Positions 28,141 to 36,619 are shown, numbered from the stretch's first letter. The stretch is DNA of 64,000 bases from Flavobacterium pallidum (GCF_003097535.1 NZ_CP029187.1:2852001-2916000); one strand, 5' to 3'. Program-made: numbers and translations. The notes: generated from the letters alone by a model not told the origin.

Positions 28141-28571
28141 TGACTGTTTTTCGTTCTGCTAAAAGTACTGCGACAATGATCATCATGTGGGTATTGGTAA
28201 TTGCATTGCCGATACCCATCATTTTTGCTGCATTCCAGGAAGAACAAGGTACCCTAATAATCCCGATGGTAATTGTTTTACTGATTGAAGCGTTTTTTAT
28301 TTCGATGGTTCTGGATACAAAATATACCGTTGACGGGGAGATTTTATTTTATCGCTCAGGGCCGATCAGGGGAAAGATTGACATTTCAAAAATCCGGAAG
28401 ATCGAAGAGAACAATTCGTTTGTAAAATACAGTACATTAAAACCCGGATTGAGCAACAGGGGATTTGTAATACATTTCAATACATTCGACGATATTTTCA
28501 TTTCGCCGGATAATAAGGAAGCATTCGTAAAATTATTATTGCAGATAAATCCCGGGATCCAGGTTTGTTAA
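28140..28571 (+). CDS. Small PH-domain-like membrane protein
   Basis: A 143-residue protein with two membrane helices (about 10-30 and 36-58) followed by a PH-like domain: DTKYTVDGEILFYRSGPIRG, ISKIRKIEENNSF and FVIHFNTFDDIFISPDNKEAFV. This is the third PH-type membrane protein within 4.5 kb. It is coupled to the peptidase gene (TAATG). The convergent gene's stop codon overlaps its own stop (28568-28571). Function unknown. Confidence 0.75.
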   Translation: MTVFRSAKSTATMIIMWVLVIALPIPIIFAAFQEEQGTLIIPMVIVLLIEAFFISMVLDTKYTVDGEILFYRSGPIRGKIDISKIRKIEENNSFVKYSTLKPGLSNRGFVIHFNTFDDIFISPDNKEAFVKLLLQINPGIQVC

Positions 28572-29398
28572 CCCCATTTCACCGACGTCATCGTCAGGGA
28601 ACCGCCAACGGCTTTATCATTAAAAAATCGGATATCGTCACCATTTTGCTGTAACGCCATCGCATATAGCAACGGATAATAATGATCCGGAGTCGGAATC
28701 GCTAATTTTGCCGCAGCATGCAGTTTTTCATAGTTGATCAACGATGATGTGTCGCATTTACCAAGCTTTTCCTTGAAAACATCATTCATTTCAATAACCC
28801 AATCGAAACCGTATTCGGGCTCGTTTAATTTATCCCAGGCGACCATCCTTAAATTGTGTACCATATTGCCGCTGCCGATGATCAGCACGCCTTTTTTACG
28901 TAAGGAAACCAGCTGCTGCGCCAGTTCGAAATGATACTGCGGCGGTTTGGCATAATCAATGCTTAATTGCAGCACAGGAATGTCCGCATCAGGATACATA
29001 TGGCGCACGACGGTCCAGGTGCCATGGTCCAAACCCCAATCGTGGTCGAGTCCGACATCAGTTTTAGTGATGATTTTTTTAGTGGCTTCCGCCAAGGCAG
29101 GTTCCCCCGGCGCAGGATATTGCACTTCAAACAATTCCTTCGGAAATCCGCCGAAATCGTGGATGGTTTTCGGATTTGGCATCGCGGTGATGTGCGTGCC
29201 CTGTGTAAGCCAATGTGCAGAAATAACGAGCACAGCCTTAGGCTTTGGAATTTCCCGGCCCATTTTCGCCCAGCCTTCAGAAAATTCATTTTGCTCAATG
29301 CCATTCATTGGCGAACCGTGACCAATAAACAATACCGGATGACGGCTGTCTTCCTCGTTCAGATCCTGTGTCCAGTTATGAAATTGGTGCAATGACAT
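28568..29398 (-). CDS. ygiD: 4,5-DOPA dioxygenase extradiol-type enzyme
   Basis: A 276-residue member of the LigB-type class III extradiol dioxygenases (YgiD/DODA). Likely metal ligands and active-site histidines lie in LFIGHGSPMN, VISAHWLTQG, HDWGLDHGTWTVVRHMYP and PTPDHYYPLLYA. The E. coli homologue is a zinc-dependent enzyme acting on L-DOPA; the substrate here is not known. It lies 1 bp downstream of cvfB on the same strand and may share its transcript. Confidence 0.88.
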   Translation of the reverse strand: MSLHQFHNWTQDLNEEDSRHPVLFIGHGSPMNGIEQNEFSEGWAKMGREIPKPKAVLVISAHWLTQGTHITAMPNPKTIHDFGGFPKELFEVQYPAPGEPALAEATKKIITKTDVGLDHDWGLDHGTWTVVRHMYPDADIPVLQLSIDYAKPPQYHFELAQQLVSLRKKGVLIIGSGNMVHNLRMVAWDKLNEPEYGFDWVIEMNDVFKEKLGKCDTSSLINYEKLHAAAKLAIPTPDHYYPLLYAMALQQNGDDIRFFNDKAVGGSLTMTSVKWG

Positions 29399-29399
29399 A

Positions 29400-30239
29400 T
29401 TACAAAAGGTAAATCCCGTCTTCTTTTATATCAATCAGTTTTTGCTTGTATAACGCCCCAATCGATTGCTTGAACGTTTTCTTGCTCATCTGCAACACGG
29501 TCTTAATATCTTCAGGATCGCTGCTGTCATTTAATCGCAGGAAACCACCACGGCTGGCTTTGAGTTCGTCCAGGATTTTCTGCGCATTCGATTCAATCTT
29601 TTCATAACCGGGTTTTTCCAGCGACACATCAATCTTGTTGTCCGGGCGGATCGTTTTGATATAACCGATAGCGTGATCTCCCGTGCGGACACCGTCTTCA
29701 AAAACCTCATTTTTATACAGCAGGCCTTTGTGTGTTTCGTTGATGATAACATTGATCCCAAGGTCTGTAATATGTGAAACAATAAGGTTTACTTCATCAC
29801 CAACCTGTACCGTAAGGTTTTCATTGCTCAAAAATTGATTGATTTTACTCGATGCGACCAAACGGTTGGTCTTTTCATCCAGGTACAAATGCACAAGATA
29901 GCGCTTGCCCTTTTCCATCGGTCGCGCCTGTTCACGATACGGCACCAGAATGTCTTTTTCCAGTCCCCAGTCAAGGAATGCGCCTACCTTATTCACATAA
30001 TTAACACGCAGCAATGCAAATTCATTCAGCACCATATAAGGCTCTAAAGTCGTCGCAACCGGGCGTTCCTCATGGTCGAGGTATACGAAAACCGCAATCA
30101 TATCCCCTATTTCATATTGTTCAGGCACATATTTATTGGGAAGCAAAATACCTTCGGCTTCGGGGCTTTCGCCTAAAAACAAGCCGACTTTCGTACTTCT
30201 TAAAATCTGTAACGTATTGTATTTTCCTATCTCGATCAT
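29400..30239 (-). CDS. cvfB: CvfB-like S1 RNA-binding protein
   Basis: A 279-residue protein with S1-type RNA-binding repeats and a C-terminal winged helix. The repeats include YMVLNEFALLRVNYVNKVGA and VNLIVSHITDLGINVIINE, and the helix region is SSDPEDIKTVLQMSKKTFKQ. CvfB influences virulence regulators in Staphylococcus; its role in Bacteroidota is undefined. Start: ATG at 30239 (MIEIGKYNTLQIL). The longer frame to 30260 is excluded because the TACCTTTG promoter box occupies 30258-30265. Confidence 0.88.
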   Translation of the reverse strand: MIEIGKYNTLQILRSTKVGLFLGESPEAEGILLPNKYVPEQYEIGDMIAVFVYLDHEERPVATTLEPYMVLNEFALLRVNYVNKVGAFLDWGLEKDILVPYREQARPMEKGKRYLVHLYLDEKTNRLVASSKINQFLSNENLTVQVGDEVNLIVSHITDLGINVIINETHKGLLYKNEVFEDGVRTGDHAIGYIKTIRPDNKIDVSLEKPGYEKIESNAQKILDELKASRGGFLRLNDSSDPEDIKTVLQMSKKTFKQSIGALYKQKLIDIKEDGIYLL

Positions 30240-30257
30240 CGTTGTAAAATCAGGTGG

Positions 30258-30265
30258 CAAAGGTA
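30258..30265 (-). promoter_or_regulatory. -7 promoter box TACCTTTG for cvfB
   Basis: TAnnTTTG match with 18 nt between the box and the ATG at 30239. It overlaps the alternative upstream start, which it rules out. Confidence 0.65.
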
Positions 30266-30384
30266 CGAAGTTGCTTTGGTTTTATACTGAAAGGCTTAAA
30301 ATTAGTCGCATGCCATCAATTATTTTAAATTGTGGATTTTAAATTTTAAATTAGGCATCCCAACCGATCCTTAAACTTTACATT

Positions 30385-30951
30385 TTGAGCAATAATAATC
30401 CTCTCTTTTTTGAAACCGCAGCCGACTTCAGGAAATGGCTCGAAAAAAACCACGACAAATGCACCGAATTAATCGTCGGTTATTATCGCGTAAACAGTGG
30501 AAAACCCAGTATGAACTGGCCAGATTCCGTAGACCAGGCGCTGAGTTTTGGCTGGATTGACGGCCACCTCAAACCCGTTGACGAAATTTCATATACGAGG
30601 CGCTTCACACCCAGAAAACCAAACAGCATCTGGAGCAACGTCAACATCAGGAAAGCGGAAAAACTCATTTCAGAAGGGCTGATGCACGAATCGGGAATGG
30701 CGGCCTATAATCTGCGGAAGCCTGAAAAAACAGGTATTTATGGTTTTGAAAAGCCTTTGCAGGAATTGGATAAGAGTTTGGAAAAAGCATTCAGGGCAAA
30801 CAAAAAAGCATGGGAATTCTTTGATAAGCAAGCGCCTTCTTACAAAAAAATCATCATCCATTGGCTGATGGCCGCAAAGCAGGAAAAAACGCAGTTTTCA
30901 CGTTTGGAAAAAATCATACAGGCAAGCCTGGAAGGCAAAAAAATCAGGTGA
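30385..30951 (+). CDS. YdeI/OmpD-associated-family protein
   Basis: A 188-residue protein of the YdeI/OmpD-associated family: N-terminal FFETAADFRKWLEKN, the conserved centre SVDQALSFGWIDG (about 48-60), YTRRFTPRKPNSIWS (about 73-87) and a C-terminal helical tail with ARAxxAW-like content. The molecular role of the family is not settled. The start codon is TTG: an in-frame TAG lies 33 bases upstream and no ATG intervenes. Its 3' end overlaps that of menD by 8 bases on the opposite strand. Confidence 0.82.
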   Translation: MSNNNPLFFETAADFRKWLEKNHDKCTELIVGYYRVNSGKPSMNWPDSVDQALSFGWIDGHLKPVDEISYTRRFTPRKPNSIWSNVNIRKAEKLISEGLMHESGMAAYNLRKPEKTGIYGFEKPLQELDKSLEKAFRANKKAWEFFDKQAPSYKKIIIHWLMAAKQEKTQFSRLEKIIQASLEGKKIR

Positions 30952-32599
30952 GTTCCCGGAAATACTGCAATAAAACGCTATCATTTACCGATGTCGGAGT
31001 GAAAATCTCGAGAATTGCAGGTTCATCATCCGATGCGAATAGGTTTGAAATCCCTTTTTCAAGGGAATTTTCATCAGCAGCCGCGATGTAACGAAATCCA
31101 TACATTTTCGCAAGATGTTCTGCCGTCAAATCATGTTCCGTTTCAAAATAGGTGTTGAAAACCGGCGTTTCCTGATGCCCAGGCAAAATCCTGAAAATGC
31201 CGCCGCCACCGTTATTGACAAGGATAATCTTGAAGTTTTCCGGGATATAATGGTTCCAAAGCGCATTGCTGTCATACAAAAAACCAATATCGCCGGTAAT
31301 CAATGTGGTTTGTTTTTTGGAAGCCACTGCCGCTCCAATAGCTGTTGACGTGCTGCCGTCAATCCCGCTTGTACCGCGATTGCAGAACACTTCAATGGAA
31401 GGGTCAATTTCGATTAACTGTGCATATCTGATGGCTGCGCTGTTGCTGATCTGCAACTGCGAATTTTTACGAAGTGCGGGAATGATTCGAGCAAAAACCC
31501 TGAAATCACAAAATGGGATTTTTGATAAATAGTCGTTATGGCGTTGATGCCTTAAATCTTTGAGACGTTGCCCTAAAGCTTTGTAATGGCTATCTGTTGT
31601 CTTGTCTACCGGAGCAACATTTTTAAAAAAATCATTTACAGCAGTTTCAAAATGCTGCGTCAAAACCCCGAAAGTATCATACGCCCGCAACGGATCGATG
31701 TGCCAGTGATGCTCAGGTTTATATTTCCTCAGGAAAGCCTTGATGCGTTTTGAAACCACCATACCACCAAATGTAATCAGCAAATCAGGTTTGAAGGTCT
31801 CAAAATCATCGGTTGTAAATGGCGTAATGATGGTGTCGATGTTGTTGATAAAAGACGGATGGTGCAGGTTTGACGTCGTTTCGGTCATGACCACCACAGA
31901 AGGGTCTTCGGCAAAAAACCGAATTGCGTTTTCATTGATAATTCCGGGGTCGTTTACCCCAACAAGCACCAGTTTTTTCGAAGCATTGTTCCATATTTCA
32001 GCAAATTGACCTGAGATACCAATTACAGGAGTTGTTGCTTCTATTTCAGAAACAATCGGGTTTACGGAAATTCCTGAAACGGTTTCATACAAAGGTTCTT
32101 CAAACGGCGCATTGATATGCACAGGTCCTCTCTTAACGATGCTGATATCAATCGCTGTATTGATAGCCGCATCATTTTCTGCGGAAGCGTCTGCTACAAG
32201 ATTGGCATTGTAAAGCGAATGGTTCGCATATACATTTTGCTGCCGGATCGTTTGCCCATCGCCAATGTCAATTTTATCGAGCGGCCTGTCGGCAGAAATC
32301 ACAACAAGCGGGATCTGGCTGTAAAATGCCTCCGCAAACGCCGGGTAATAATTGAGCAAAGCCGACCCCGAAGTACACACTAAAGCTGCCGGCTGGTGCA
32401 ATTGCTGCGCCATTCCCAACGCAAAAAAAGCCGCGCAGCGCTCATCGGCGATACTATAACATTTGAATCGTGGCTGGCTTGCGAAACCGATCGTAAGCGG
32501 CGCGTTCCTCGATCCTGGTGAAATAACGATGTGGCGGATTCCTTTCAATGCGCAAATTTCGATTATGCTTTGCGCCAAAGGGATTTTAGGGAAGGTCAT
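30944..32599 (-). CDS. menD: SEPHCHC synthase
   Basis: Thiamine-diphosphate enzyme adding 2-oxoglutarate to isochorismate in menaquinone synthesis. The 551 residues begin MTFPKIPLAQSIIEICALKG. Typical motifs are VISPGSRNAPLTIGF (about 27-41), DERCAAFFALGMA (catalytic Glu region), FCNRGTSGIDGSTSTAIGAA and TLITGDIGFLYDSNAL with the TPP/Mg GDxx...NN motif (NNGGGGIFRI). The upstream start at 32620 is rejected because the promoter box TAAATTTG covers 32618-32625. It is divergent from the thioredoxin-like gene. Confidence 0.93.
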   Translation of the reverse strand: MTFPKIPLAQSIIEICALKGIRHIVISPGSRNAPLTIGFASQPRFKCYSIADERCAAFFALGMAQQLHQPAALVCTSGSALLNYYPAFAEAFYSQIPLVVISADRPLDKIDIGDGQTIRQQNVYANHSLYNANLVADASAENDAAINTAIDISIVKRGPVHINAPFEEPLYETVSGISVNPIVSEIEATTPVIGISGQFAEIWNNASKKLVLVGVNDPGIINENAIRFFAEDPSVVVMTETTSNLHHPSFINNIDTIITPFTTDDFETFKPDLLITFGGMVVSKRIKAFLRKYKPEHHWHIDPLRAYDTFGVLTQHFETAVNDFFKNVAPVDKTTDSHYKALGQRLKDLRHQRHNDYLSKIPFCDFRVFARIIPALRKNSQLQISNSAAIRYAQLIEIDPSIEVFCNRGTSGIDGSTSTAIGAAVASKKQTTLITGDIGFLYDSNALWNHYIPENFKIILVNNGGGGIFRILPGHQETPVFNTYFETEHDLTAEHLAKMYGFRYIAAADENSLEKGISNLFASDDEPAILEIFTPTSVNDSVLLQYFRELT

Positions 32600-32617
32600 C
32601 TGGGAATTTTTGTATCG

Positions 32618-32625
32618 CAAATTTA
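32618..32625 (-). promoter_or_regulatory. -7 promoter box TAAATTTG for menD
   Basis: TAnnTTTG match with 18 nt between the box and the menD ATG. Together with the plus-strand box at 32682 it makes a divergent promoter pair. Confidence 0.6.
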
Positions 32626-32681
32626 CGAATTATTTAGCGTTAAAGCACTCATGGCAGCCATCATTCTGCAAACTTTTTGAT

Positions 32682-32689
32682 TAAATTTG
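32682..32689 (+). promoter_or_regulatory. -7 promoter box TAAATTTG for thioredoxin-like gene
   Basis: TAnnTTTG match with 18 nt between the box and the ATG at 32708. Confidence 0.6.
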
Positions 32690-32707
32690 TTTTCCTAAAA
32701 ATGCAAT

Positions 32708-33886
32708 ATGAATCATTTTTTTAAGTGCCTTTTGGTTTTATTTTTTATGAATAGCTCTGTCGCGCAAAACGGGGTGCAGTTTGAGGAAATCCCTTATAAA
32801 GAGGCCATCGCTAAAGCAAAAGCCACGCACAAACCTTTGTTTTACATGATTTATGCCACATGGTGCCCGCATTGTGAGAAAATGAGGCATGAGGTTTTTA
32901 CTGACGATAAAATTGGAGATTATTTCAACTCAACTTTCATTAATGTAATGATTGACGGTGAAAAAGGCGAAGGCCCCGAATTGCGGAAAAAATTTGGCTT
33001 AAAGGCCTTTCCCGGATTGCTTTTCATCGACGGGAATGAGACGCTGCTTTACAGCCTTACTGGTGAATTTAAAGCAGATGATTTATTGGCTGAAGCCAAA
33101 AACGCGCTGATTCCTGAAAAGCAGCTTCCTTATTTAAAAGATGCTTTTTATGCCGACCCAACGAATGCTGATAAATGCCTTGCTTACCTTATTACACTCA
33201 GAAAAGGCAGCGACAGGAAGGCACTTTCCCCCGCAGCTCATGTTTATCTGGCGACGCAGACTGAGGAAAAACTTCCGAGCGCCATAAACTGGCGTATCAT
33301 TGCAAACGCTGTCACAGATGTTGATTCGCGCGAGTTTCGATACGTATTAAAACATCAGGATCAGTTTGCAGCAGTAGCATCGCCCTTGCGTGTACAGCGG
33401 AAAATCGAAAATATCGTAACGGAAATGCTGGATCCATTTGTGGCAAATATGGACAGCATAGGCTATAAATCCCAGCGCATAAAGGTAAAATCAATCCAGT
33501 TGCGTAAAGTCGATTCGCTGGTCTTCTCCTATGATATGATGCTGGCTGAGCGTACCGGTGACTGGAAAAATTATAAGAAAGCCACTATTGACGGTGTGGA
33601 AAAGTACGTTTGGACAAACCAGAAAATCCTTAAGGAGATTGCGAATGTTTACCTGCAGCACCTGGCCGATCCGGAAAGCCTGACTGATGCCATAAAATGG
33701 ACAAAACATGCCTTGGAACTCATGGATTCTTATGATGGAAATATCATTTTGGCAAAATTATACCTCAAAGCCAACGACAGGAAACAAGCGGCCATCTATG
33801 CCCGGAAAGCCAAAGAGCTCACCAAAAATCTCGGCTGGAATTCGCAGGAAGCAGATGCCCTTTTTAAAGAATTAAACATCAACTGA
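32708..33886 (+). CDS. Exported thioredoxin-fold protein with helical C-terminal domain
   Basis: A 392-residue periplasmic protein. Signal peptide (cleavage near SVAQ, residue 20), then a thioredoxin domain (about 25-140) with redox motif TWCPHCEKM (Cys53/Cys56) and the cis-Pro loop AFPGLLF. The rest (150-392) is helical and ends with TPR-like repeats (AKLYLKANDRKQAAIYARKA). It is probably a periplasmic disulfide reductase or folding factor; the partner is unknown. The next gene starts one base after its stop. Confidence 0.85.
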   Translation: MNHFFKCLLVLFFMNSSVAQNGVQFEEIPYKEAIAKAKATHKPLFYMIYATWCPHCEKMRHEVFTDDKIGDYFNSTFINVMIDGEKGEGPELRKKFGLKAFPGLLFIDGNETLLYSLTGEFKADDLLAEAKNALIPEKQLPYLKDAFYADPTNADKCLAYLITLRKGSDRKALSPAAHVYLATQTEEKLPSAINWRIIANAVTDVDSREFRYVLKHQDQFAAVASPLRVQRKIENIVTEMLDPFVANMDSIGYKSQRIKVKSIQLRKVDSLVFSYDMMLAERTGDWKNYKKATIDGVEKYVWTNQKILKEIANVYLQHLADPESLTDAIKWTKHALELMDSYDGNIILAKLYLKANDRKQAAIYARKAKELTKNLGWNSQEADALFKELNIN

Positions 33887-33887
33887 T

Positions 33888-34385
33888 ATGGCTGTTACCA
33901 TCCGAAATGCCGCTACAGAAGATATTCCTGCGATATTGGAAATCGTAAACCATTCCATCTTATTTTCTACTGCCATATATGATTATGAGGCGCGCACGCT
34001 GCAGCAACAGCAGGATTGGTTTGCCGAGAAAAAAGCCGATGGCTATCCTGTAATCGTAGCGGAAATCGATGGTGAAATTGCAGGGTTTGGCACGTATGGA
34101 AGTTTCCGCGTGAAGGTGGCTTATCAGCACACCATCGAACATTCAGTGTATGTTTCAGAGGAATTCAAGGGCCGTGGTGTGGGAAAATTATTGCTGGCCG
34201 AATTGATCCAGCTCGCAAAACTAGGCAATTACCATGTTATGATTGGCTGCATCGATGCTGAAAATGCAGACAGTATCGGGTTTCATGAAAAATTTGGTTT
34301 TGAAATCACGGGAACCCTGAGTGAAGTCGGATTTAAATTCGGGCGCTGGCTCGATCTGGTACTGATGCAACTGATCATAAAATAA
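33888..34385 (+). CDS. GNAT N-acetyltransferase (phosphinothricin-type)
   Basis: A 165-residue GCN5-related acetyltransferase. It has the N-terminal RNAATEDIPAILEIVNHSIL seen in the PAT/YncA group, an acetyl-CoA loop EFKGRGVGKLLLAELI (about 89-104), and C-terminal NADSIGFHEKFGFEITGTL with the conserved GFxxxG turn. Members acetylate phosphinothricin-like compounds or methionine sulfoximine; the real substrate cannot be read from sequence. It is probably co-transcribed with the thioredoxin-like gene. Confidence 0.87.
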   Translation: MAVTIRNAATEDIPAILEIVNHSILFSTAIYDYEARTLQQQQDWFAEKKADGYPVIVAEIDGEIAGFGTYGSFRVKVAYQHTIEHSVYVSEEFKGRGVGKLLLAELIQLAKLGNYHVMIGCIDAENADSIGFHEKFGFEITGTLSEVGFKFGRWLDLVLMQLIIK

Positions 34386-34402
34386 AAAGAGCCCGAAGGC
34401 TC
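34381..34402 (-). terminator. Terminator of glutathione peroxidase gene
   Basis: On the minus strand: GAGCC-TTCG-GGCTC followed by TTTTTATT. A stable TTCG tetraloop. It lies against the end of the convergent acetyltransferase gene. Confidence 0.85.
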
Positions 34403-34407
34403 CTAAT

Positions 34408-35028
34408 TTATTCTTTCTTTGGCGCTGAATCTGCAGGCGGGTCAATCCATGAAGTGATTGCGGGATCGAGCGGACTTACTTTGGATTCAAGCACCTTTAT
34501 CAGATTGCCATTTTCATCAATCAGGAATTTCTGGAAGTTCCATTTTACTTCGAAATTCCGCAGGCCGTTGAGCTTTTCTTCCGTAAGGAATTGATATACC
34601 TTGTTTTTATTATTGCCAGTTACAGATACTTTTGCCATCATAGGAAAAGTTACACCGTAGTTCTTTTTACAGAAAGCGGCAATATCCTTGTTGGTCCCGG
34701 GTTCCTGTTCGCCGAAATCATTCGACGGAAATCCGATAATCACGAAATTCTTGTCCTTATAGCGTTGGTACAGCTCTTCCAGTTCCTTATATTGTGGTGT
34801 AAAACCGCATTCAGATGCCGTGTTGACGATCATGACTTTCTTGCCTTTCAGCGTGGAGAAATTGAATTGCTTGTCTTCAATATCCCTGGCGTTAAAATCA
34901 TGGAGTTTTTTGGGCTGGGCTTTCGGGGTATCATCCATAGGTTGGGAACTTATATTTGTCTGCTGCGCAAAATTAAAATGTGTACTGAAGCATAACAGGC
35001 ATGTGGCTAAAAAAGTGATTTTTTTCAT
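34408..35028 (-). CDS. Exported glutathione-peroxidase-family protein
   Basis: A 206-residue protein with a signal peptide (residues 1-21, FNFAQ) and a thioredoxin-fold peroxidase domain. The peroxidatic block is NTASECGFTPQY (Cys74) and the Trp-Asn block is VKWNF (about 162-166). The canonical FPCNQF block reads FPSNDF here, so the tetrad Gln is replaced by Asp and the Cys by Ser. The enzyme probably still reduces peroxides with a thioredoxin-like donor, but details may differ. The C-terminus is Pro/Lys-rich. It has its own terminator. Confidence 0.88.
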   Translation of the reverse strand: MKKITFLATCLLCFSTHFNFAQQTNISSQPMDDTPKAQPKKLHDFNARDIEDKQFNFSTLKGKKVMIVNTASECGFTPQYKELEELYQRYKDKNFVIIGFPSNDFGEQEPGTNKDIAAFCKKNYGVTFPMMAKVSVTGNNKNKVYQFLTEEKLNGLRNFEVKWNFQKFLIDENGNLIKVLESKVSPLDPAITSWIDPPADSAPKKE

Positions 35029-35159
35029 CTTAAAAATTTTAGCTAAAAGTAATTAAAAGTTGTGGAATATAAAATTTCAAATTCCATTCTTTCATTTTTG
35101 TTTAGCCAAATTCCGATTTGTTAAGACAATGCTTCCTTTTTTACTTAAGAATTTATATG

Positions 35160-35186
35160 TTTGTATGGAACATAAATCCATACGAA
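35160..35186 (+). promoter_or_regulatory. Inverted repeat before sigma-factor start
   Basis: TTTGTATGG (35160-35168) and CCATACGAA (35178-35186) pair at eight of nine positions around a 9-nt spacer, ending directly before the ATG. It could be an operator or a hairpin hiding the translation start; if the ATG at 35157 is used it is coding. Confidence 0.45.
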
Positions 35187-35717
35187 ATGACCCAGGAAGA
35201 ATTATTGCCGCTTGTTTTGAAGAAAGATGACCGTGCATTTACGCTATTGTATGACATGTATTCCAAGAATCTATATGGTGTGATTTACAATCTCGTACGC
35301 GATCGTGAAGAAGCTGAAGACGTGCTTCAGGAAGTATTTGTAAAGATTTGGAAGAACATCGAAACGTACAATGAAAGCAAAGGAAGATTTTTCACGTGGA
35401 TACTGAATATTGCACGGAATACCACCATTGATAAACTGCGTTCGAAAGGATTTAACAACAGCCGTAAAAACCTGAGTGCAGATAATTTCGTACATCTGCT
35501 TGATGACAGCAATAAACTGACCAACCGTATCGACACGATCGGGATCAGGGAATTTGTCAAGAAATTAAAGCCAAAGTGCATCCAGATTATTGATTTGTTG
35601 TTTTTTAAAGGCTACACGCAACAGGAAGCATCGGAAGAACTTGAAATCCCTCTGGGCACGGTAAAAACGCAGAACAGGAATTGTATGAATGATTTGAGAA
35701 ACTTTTTACAGGTATAA
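35187..35717 (+). CDS. ECF-type RNA polymerase sigma factor
   Basis: A 176-residue sigma-70 family protein (group IV). Region 2 includes DRAFTLLYDMYSKNLYGVIY and the DREEAEDVLQEVFVKIW helix. Region 4 has the HTH GYTQQEASEELEIPLGTVKT near the C-terminus. Start at MTQEELLPL matches related factors; an in-frame ATG ten codons upstream (35157) is possible, and the still longer TTG start is unlikely. Its stop is directly followed by the anti-sigma gene, a standard regulated pair. The target regulon is unknown. Confidence 0.88.
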   Translation: MTQEELLPLVLKKDDRAFTLLYDMYSKNLYGVIYNLVRDREEAEDVLQEVFVKIWKNIETYNESKGRFFTWILNIARNTTIDKLRSKGFNNSRKNLSADNFVHLLDDSNKLTNRIDTIGIREFVKKLKPKCIQIIDLLFFKGYTQQEASEELEIPLGTVKTQNRNCMNDLRNFLQV

Positions 35718-36512
35718 ATGGAAATTACAACATATATAGAATCAGGGATTTTAGAACTTTACGTTTTCGGGAATCTGACCGATGATGAAATGAAGGAAGT
35801 CGGTGAAATGGCCCAAAACCACCAGGAAATAAGGGATGAGATTTTATCTATTGAAAAAGCTGTCATCAGCCTCTCTTTCAGTATGTCGCCTTACTTGTCT
35901 GCAGCTAATTTTGACCGCATCCGCAGACAGCTCATCGAAAAGCATCAGGGTGTTGTTGACATCAAAAAACGAAGCAATGCCGGATCTTACATCGGTTGGG
36001 CGGCGGCAATATTGTTGCTTGCCGGCACTTATTATTTCTATGACCAAAATGAATCGGCCAAAAACCAGGTCGTAACCGTAGAAGCTGAAAAAACTAAAAT
36101 GAAGGGCGATATGGATGCCATGCAGGCCAAAAGCAAAAACACGGAAAACATGCTTGCCTTCATACGTGATGAAAATAATGTAATCATACCGCTCGGAGGG
36201 CAAACCGTAGCGCCCGAAGCCAAAGCCAGGATCTATTGGAATAAATCCACACAGGCGGTTTATGTCGATGCCAGCGGATTGCCGGAGCCACCGGAAGGAA
36301 AAGTGTACCAGATATGGTCATTGCAGCTGAGTCCGCAACTGGTACCTACAAGCATTGGTTTGTTAGCCGACTTTAAAACCAATGACCACAAGATGTTTGC
36401 CGTTGACAGCACCGCTTCGCCACAGGGATTCGGGATTACGCTCGAGCCTGCCGGCGGAAGTGCCACGCCAACGATGGAGCAGCTGTATACTTTAGGCGTG
36501 GTGAAAGTTTAA
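35718..36512 (+). CDS. RskA-type anti-sigma factor
   Basis: A 264-residue membrane protein starting at the base after the sigma-factor stop. N-terminal cytoplasmic region (about 1-90) with ESGILELYVFGNLTDDEMKEV, one transmembrane helix (about 93-109, GWAAAILLLAGTYYFY), a coiled segment, and a periplasmic RskA C-terminal domain (about 150-264) with ARIYWNKSTQAVYVDASGLP and KVYQIWSLQL. It presumably holds the sigma factor at the membrane until a periplasmic signal triggers release. A terminator closes the operon. Confidence 0.87.
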   Translation: MEITTYIESGILELYVFGNLTDDEMKEVGEMAQNHQEIRDEILSIEKAVISLSFSMSPYLSAANFDRIRRQLIEKHQGVVDIKKRSNAGSYIGWAAAILLLAGTYYFYDQNESAKNQVVTVEAEKTKMKGDMDAMQAKSKNTENMLAFIRDENNVIIPLGGQTVAPEAKARIYWNKSTQAVYVDASGLPEPPEGKVYQIWSLQLSPQLVPTSIGLLADFKTNDHKMFAVDSTASPQGFGITLEPAGGSATPTMEQLYTLGVVKV

Positions 36513-36531
36513 ATTACCAACTACTATAAAT

Positions 36532-36563
36532 AAAAAAGGTTCCATTATTGGAGCCTTTTTTAT
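36532..36563 (+). terminator. Terminator of sigma/anti-sigma operon
   Basis: AAAAAAGGTTCC pairs with GGAGCCTTTTTT around ATTATT. Confidence 0.9.
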
Positions 36564-36619
36564 TTCTCAAACTGTTAGCGTAAAATTTCTGAAACTTTTT
36601 AAATCCTAATGCCATGCCA

